The notes below the pieces were generated by a model, which ran no database searches, had not been told where the DNA came from, and saw only the letters and a program-made list of their open reading frames with translations. A stretch of 5,100 bases of DNA from Campylobacteraceae bacterium. Lineage in GTDB: Bacteria; Campylobacterota; Campylobacteria; Campylobacterales; UBA6016. Where the stretch lies: positions 1 to 5,100 of the forward strand of contig JAEMQC010000100.1 of assembly GCA_022758985.1 (NCBI GenBank). The letters run 5' to 3'. This document shows, piece after piece, positions 4,119 to 5,100 of the stretch (position 1 is the stretch's first letter; the number at the start of each line of letters is the position of its first letter). Position numbers and translations under genes: made by a program.

Positions 4119-5100
4119 TAGCCCTCCATTCCTGGTTTCATTATCGATTCTATCGCTTTTTTGTACTCGGCGTAGGTGAAAAATTCCCTAATGTTGTTCG
4201 CCCTGCCGCCGCTAGCATTGCGGTGTCCGCCGCCACCAAAAAGTGTCTTTGCTATCTCGCTTACGTCCGCCTTGTTGCTAGAGCGCATGGATACATTGCC
4301 TTTTGCGGAGACGTCGATGAAAAAGTCATACTCCTCATTCGCACTCAAAAAGCCGTTGGCTATGACGGATACATTCCCGATAGATACCGTCATAAAGGCT
4401 TTGTATCCGTTGTATTCAAGGCTAAATTCGCCTTTTTTGGTCGATAGAAGCTCGGTTACGTACTTGCATGACAGGTTGTCTATCGTATCGTCCGCTGCGC
4501 CGTTTTTTAGAAACTCCTTTTTAATGAAGTGTATGCCGTTATCAAGTTCGATATGGGCGGCTTCTCTGCCCAAAAACTCTTTTGCCCTCTCTAGCGCATA
4601 TAGCTTGTACGCCACGCTCTCATCCGGAAATAGTAGCTTGTTTAGCTCTTTTGTCTCCGAGATCAGCCTCATCAATGTCTTGCCAAACTCAAATAGAGGA
4701 TTTTCCTCTTTCCAAAGATCTATTGCGTTTATCGCCTCGACCATAGTAGTCGTAGCTTCATCCACTTCGCCGAAATAATCATACGTTAGCTTTGTAGCGC
4801 ATCTATTGTTGTCGAGCGTATACCAAGAGCCAAACTCCTTCGCCTGCTCTTCGCCGCTGATGTGGTGGTCTAGAAGCTGAAGCTTGATATTGTAGCCGCC
4901 GGTATTCATAGCTCTTATCTTGTCGTCTAGAAACCTGCAATCTTGCGTAGTAAGGTTGAGGTCGGTGATGAGAAAAAGAACCTCTTCGCTTTTGTCATTC
5001 AGCGTCTCTATCTCGGCTATCATCTGCTTTAGCCTGGCGTTTATCTCGTTGCCGTAGTTGGAGTTAAAATAGCAGGCGTTTTTTATAAATTTTGAAGATA
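4118..5100 (-). CDS. DHH/DHHA1-family phosphoesterase, 5' end cut by the window edge
   Basis: The frame stays open to the right edge: residues before the Met at 5023 read CYFNSNYGNEINARLKQ, which suits the family, so that Met is internal. Visible motifs, numbered from that Met, are the metal-binding Asp in LITDLNLT (D21), the signature LLDHH (50-54), and the C-terminal DHHA1 motif FGGGGHRNASGG (262-273), which binds the nucleic-acid or nucleotide substrate. The first DHH motif, usually near the N-terminus, would lie outside the window. Known: DHH/DHHA1 proteins such as NrnA and NrnB are Mn-dependent phosphoesterases that degrade short RNA oligonucleotides or cyclic dinucleotides such as pGpG or pAp. 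Substrate cannot be told from the sequence. An NrnB-like oligoribonuclease is my best guess. It is cytoplasmic, with no membrane segment. It is followed by the membrane protein gene with a one-base overlap. Confidence 0.88.
   Translation of the reverse strand, partial: SSKFIKNACYFNSNYGNEINARLKQMIAEIETLNDKSEEVLFLITDLNLTTQDCRFLDDKIRAMNTGGYNIKLQLLDHHISGEEQAKEFGSWYTLDNNRCATKLTYDYFGEVDEATTTMVEAINAIDLWKEENPLFEFGKTLMRLISETKELNKLLFPDESVAYKLYALERAKEFLGREAAHIELDNGIHFIKKEFLKNGAADDTIDNLSCKYVTELLSTKKGEFSLEYNGYKAFMTVSIGNVSVIANGFLSANEEYDFFIDVSAKGNVSMRSSNKADVSEIAKTLFGGGGHRNASGGRANNIREFFTYAEYKKAIESIMKPGMEG

Noticed and set aside
4176..4778. Plus-strand open frame of 200 codons opposite the DHH gene
   Set aside because: It lies wholly antisense to a gene with clear DHHA1 motifs. 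The serine-rich, low-information product is typical of a shadow frame.

Overview
The window looks like chromosomal DNA of a Campylobacterota (Epsilonproteobacteria) member with moderate GC content, judged by eye. The signs are two promoters built as a T-run directly before a perfect TATAAT with no -35 box, heavy use of ATA and AGA codons, and a DHH phosphoesterase plus small membrane protein pair. The genus cannot be fixed from the sequence alone. No transposase, integrase, CRISPR array, tRNA or rRNA was seen.

Layout. Positions 1-570 (+) are the 3' end of a gene cut by the left edge. Its product ends in a SpoIIE-type (PP2C) phosphatase tail followed by an RsbW-like histidine-kinase-type ATPase domain. 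Positions 571-787 form a GC-rich, strongly self-complementary intergenic region with its own TATAAT promoter. Positions 788-1096 (+) encode a STAS-domain protein of the anti-sigma-factor-antagonist type. Positions 1097-1288 hold an AT-rich regulatory region. Positions 1289-3791 (+) are a tight pstC-pstA-pstB operon for a phosphate-type ABC importer, followed by a hairpin that probably terminates it. On the minus strand, converging on pst, lie the 3' part of a DHH/DHHA1 phosphoesterase gene (4118-5100, cut by the right edge) and a two-helix membrane protein (3810-4118) joined to it by a TAATG stop/start overlap.

How the genes fit together. The phosphatase-ATPase fusion and the STAS protein form a probable partner-switching pair, comparable in architecture to Pseudomonas HsbR/HsbA. 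The fused ATPase would phosphorylate a serine on the STAS protein and the phosphatase would remove it. The output target is not in the window. The pst genes are a separate unit with its own promoter. The phosphate-binding protein gene pstS and the regulator gene phoU are not adjacent.

The most unusual part is the 5' leader of the STAS gene (about 597-781). It contains five hairpins packed into about 150 nt. Two of its segments each have two mutually exclusive, perfectly or nearly perfectly complementary partners. One of the alternative helices runs up to the Shine-Dalgarno sequence of the STAS gene. I do not recognise it as a known RNA family. It may be an undescribed cis-regulatory RNA or a small palindromic repeat element.
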